NCBI GenBank assembly: GCA_020726505.1
Contig: JAHLEZ010000012.1
Span: 1,240,001 to 1,304,000 of the forward strand
Length of the DNA stretch: 64,000 nt
Direction: 5' to 3'
DNA from: Leptodontidium sp. MPI-SDFR-AT-0119
Lineage: Eukaryota > Ascomycota > Leotiomycetes > Helotiales > Leptodontidiaceae
In this document: positions 62,289 through 64,000 of the stretch, in pieces
Layout of the letters: each line of letters begins with the position of its first letter
Numbering within the stretch: position 1 is the stretch's first letter
Program-made: the position numbers and the translations under genes
Notes under the pieces: model-generated
Seen by the model: only the letters and a program-made list of their open reading frames with translations
Databases searched by the model: none
Told to the model about the DNA's origin: nothing

Positions 62289-63781
62289 TCAAAGTCTCGG
62301 CACCATTTTCAACTCTGCCATCTTCTGAATAGTCCTTTTGAGTCCCTCATCAGTCTGAACATGTCCTGTCCAGCCCATCTTCTTCGCCTTGTCCATGGTC
62401 TGCGTCCTATAAAAGCATTAAAGTAAGCGATATCTATGATCACATGCCAAAGAAAAAATCCAGAGAACTTTTTCAAAACACTTCTAAGATGAAAAAGGAA
62501 ACTCAACGTACCTTGACCAACGCCCGAGCATTTCAGCATCAAGAGTCCCAAAAACATTCACCAAACTCTCACCCGATCTCCAAGGATCCAATTCCTTCCT
62601 CAACTTCTCCTTTTCTTGAATCCTCTCCCATGCAACCTTAACCTCCTCCTTCTTCGCCCACGCCTCAAAACTAAACCTAATTTTCACCACTCCCGGCTTA
62701 CCAAACCCCCTCGGAGGTGGACTCCTCGGCATCGTCACAACAAAATACTTACTCTCATCCTCCTCCGGCGTCTCATACCCAATACCATACCAATCCGCAA
62801 GGATGGGCCAAAACTTACCATACGAAAACGGGCTATCGTCCACAACATTCAGCGCCTGATCAGCAGCGGAGGGAGTCAGAGCAGCCCATTCCGAGAAATA
62901 CCCCAAAAGGCTTGCGGTTGTTAGGTCTTTGTTGATATCCCAAGCGGCGATGTCGGAGGGGAATTCTAGTCGGAGACCTAACTCTTTCTGGATTGAGGCG
63001 TAGATGGCAAGGGCGTATGAGATGTTTATTGGTGCGGTTTTGTTGGCGCCGATGATGAAGCCGGGTCGGGTTACGGTCCAATGGGTGTTATTCTCCTCGG
63101 CCCATGTTGAGAGGAGATCTTCTTGTGGGAAGTAGAAGTTCGAATGTGGGACGCGGAGAGCGGGTGTGTCTTCTGTCATGGGGATTGCTGTTGGGCCGAG
63201 GTGGAGAGCATAATGCTTCCCCCCTGTTTGGAGGACGAAGCGGGTTGGGATGATGGATGATAGGGTGAGGGCCGAGAGGAAGTTCGAGAGAAGTGTCACT
63301 GCACCGATATCAGATGGTTTAGGAACAGAGAGTTTGAACTTTACCATTAACAGTCTCTAGGTCTTCCGTATTCGACCACAAGCCTTCGCCTTCTGCGGCG
63401 GCTGGCTGGACGTAGGAAGTGAAGAATATGTAATCACTATACAAGGATCGTATCAGTACAGCTCACTGGTTCGAACATATTAGCTTACGCTTTAACACCT
63501 TCTTCCTCGAACAAAACCACCAGATCTTCAGGGCTGCTACTCAAGAAATCGGCTGCGATGCTCTTTACTCTATCATTGTGGCTGGGAGGGGGTCGTCTCG
63601 ACATGGCGTAAATGACTTCCCATCGTTCGGGCGCTGCTACAAGAGCATTGACAATCTCAGATCCGGATATTCCATTTGCACCTGTGACTATGGCTGTGTA
63701 TTTCTTGCCGTCGTGAGCTGGGAAGGTGGGTAGGTTGTAGTGTATTCCAGAATTGTGGATGGTTTGGGCGGAGAGAACCAT
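62289..63781 (-). CDS. PRISE-type NAD(P)-dependent reductase (SDR superfamily)
   Basis: Exons 63489-63781, 63345-63436, 62512-63298 and 62289-62406 (1290 nt, 429 residues; introns of 52, 46 and 105 nt). The N-terminus has the dinucleotide-binding fold with AIVTGANGISGSEIVNAL and YAMSRRPPP. Later segments such as RFVLQTGGKHYALHLGP, YFPQEDLLSTW, WTVTRPGFIIGA and NVVDDSPFSYGKFWP match fungal relatives of plant progesterone 5-beta-reductase / iridoid synthase (PRISE). The last exon (MDKAKKMGWTGHVQTDE) is also typical. These enzymes reduce enones with NAD(P)H; the natural substrate in fungi is mostly unknown. The ATG at 63781 is the first in frame. A TATA-like element and a 26-base poly-G tract (C on the coding strand) lie directly upstream. 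Confidence 0.85.
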
Positions 63782-63845
63782 GGCTGCTGATGTTGAAATG
63801 CGATATCGGGAAATATTCAAATCTTTTGATGCCGCTGGTATATAT

Positions 63846-63871
63846 GGGGGGGGGGGGGGGGGGGGGGGGGG
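63846..63871. repeat. Homopolymer tract of 26 G next to a TATA-like element
   Basis: An uninterrupted run of G from 63846 to 63871 on the plus strand, directly next to TATATAT (63839-63845). On the coding strand of the reductase gene this is C26 immediately upstream of the TATA-like box, 65-90 bases before the ATG. Runs of this length are prone to slippage and to assembly error. Confidence 0.9.
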
Positions 63872-64000
63872 AGTTGGGGGGATAACAGTAGCAGGTGTAA
63901 TTTCGGAGAGGAGAAAGGGGAGTCAGAAGTGCACCAAAGCAACGAATGCGAGAGAATGAATTGATCTTGAACATCCAAGCTTGCCTTTATACCTACCCTA

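Overview
The window reads as nuclear DNA of a filamentous ascomycete (Pezizomycotina). Genes are split by short GT-AG introns, mostly 41 to 150 nt, with CTNAC-like branch sites. The protein set (Dur1,2-type urea amidolyase, Ole1-type desaturase with a cytochrome b5 tail, Zn2Cys6 regulators, GH11 xylanase, S28 and S8 secreted proteases) and an AT-rich pogo/Fot-like transposon that looks damaged by RIP also fit. A leotiomycete is my guess, but nothing here proves the class. All splice models were built by hand from frame continuity and domain logic. For every intact gene the exon lengths sum to a multiple of three.

Layout from left to right: 3' part of a Nup82-like nucleoporin (1-1344); a diverged repeat pair (about 1.88-2.2 kb); an acyltransferase-3 gene with a single in-frame TAG at a conserved Trp (2687-4462); a predicted caspase-like / Zn2Cys6 / bZIP fusion protein (5145-8485); a secreted S8 subtilase (8760-12066, minus); a second acyltransferase-3 gene with four in-frame stops but no frameshift (13746-15221, minus); Ole1-type delta-9 desaturase (17001-18444); a decay island with an O-methyltransferase pseudogene and a HET-like fragment (19.0-20.8 kb); a secreted S28 peptidase; mitochondrial Mcr1-type cytochrome b5 reductase; a DUF1772 membrane protein; a CorA-like membrane protein; histone H4 (30661-31314).

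The centre is a urea module. A Dur1,2-type urea amidolyase (33743-39361, minus) and a Dur3-type urea transporter (40511-42746, plus) diverge from one 1.15-kb intergenic region carrying several AGATAAG/AGATAG sites, as expected for nitrogen-regulated GATA factors. The transporter imports urea and the amidolyase carboxylates and hydrolyses it. The amidolyase frame, however, is broken by one missing base.

The right third holds a ubiquitin-like-domain protein with a GC-AG intron, a GH11 xylanase, an intron-containing tRNA-Glu(CUC), a Zn2Cys6 regulator, a 3.3-kb transposon with TA target-site duplication and terminal inverted repeats, a type IIC (Na,K/H,K-ATPase-like) P-type ATPase, and a PRISE-type reductase whose promoter contains a run of 26 G.

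The most interesting signal is the pair of acyltransferases interrupted only by nonsense codons. In the first, the A of the TAG lies in the loop of a GGTC/GACC hairpin with U at -1, the published context for sexual-stage A-to-I mRNA editing that turns UAG into UGG in fungi. Ordinary pseudogenization is the competing explanation.
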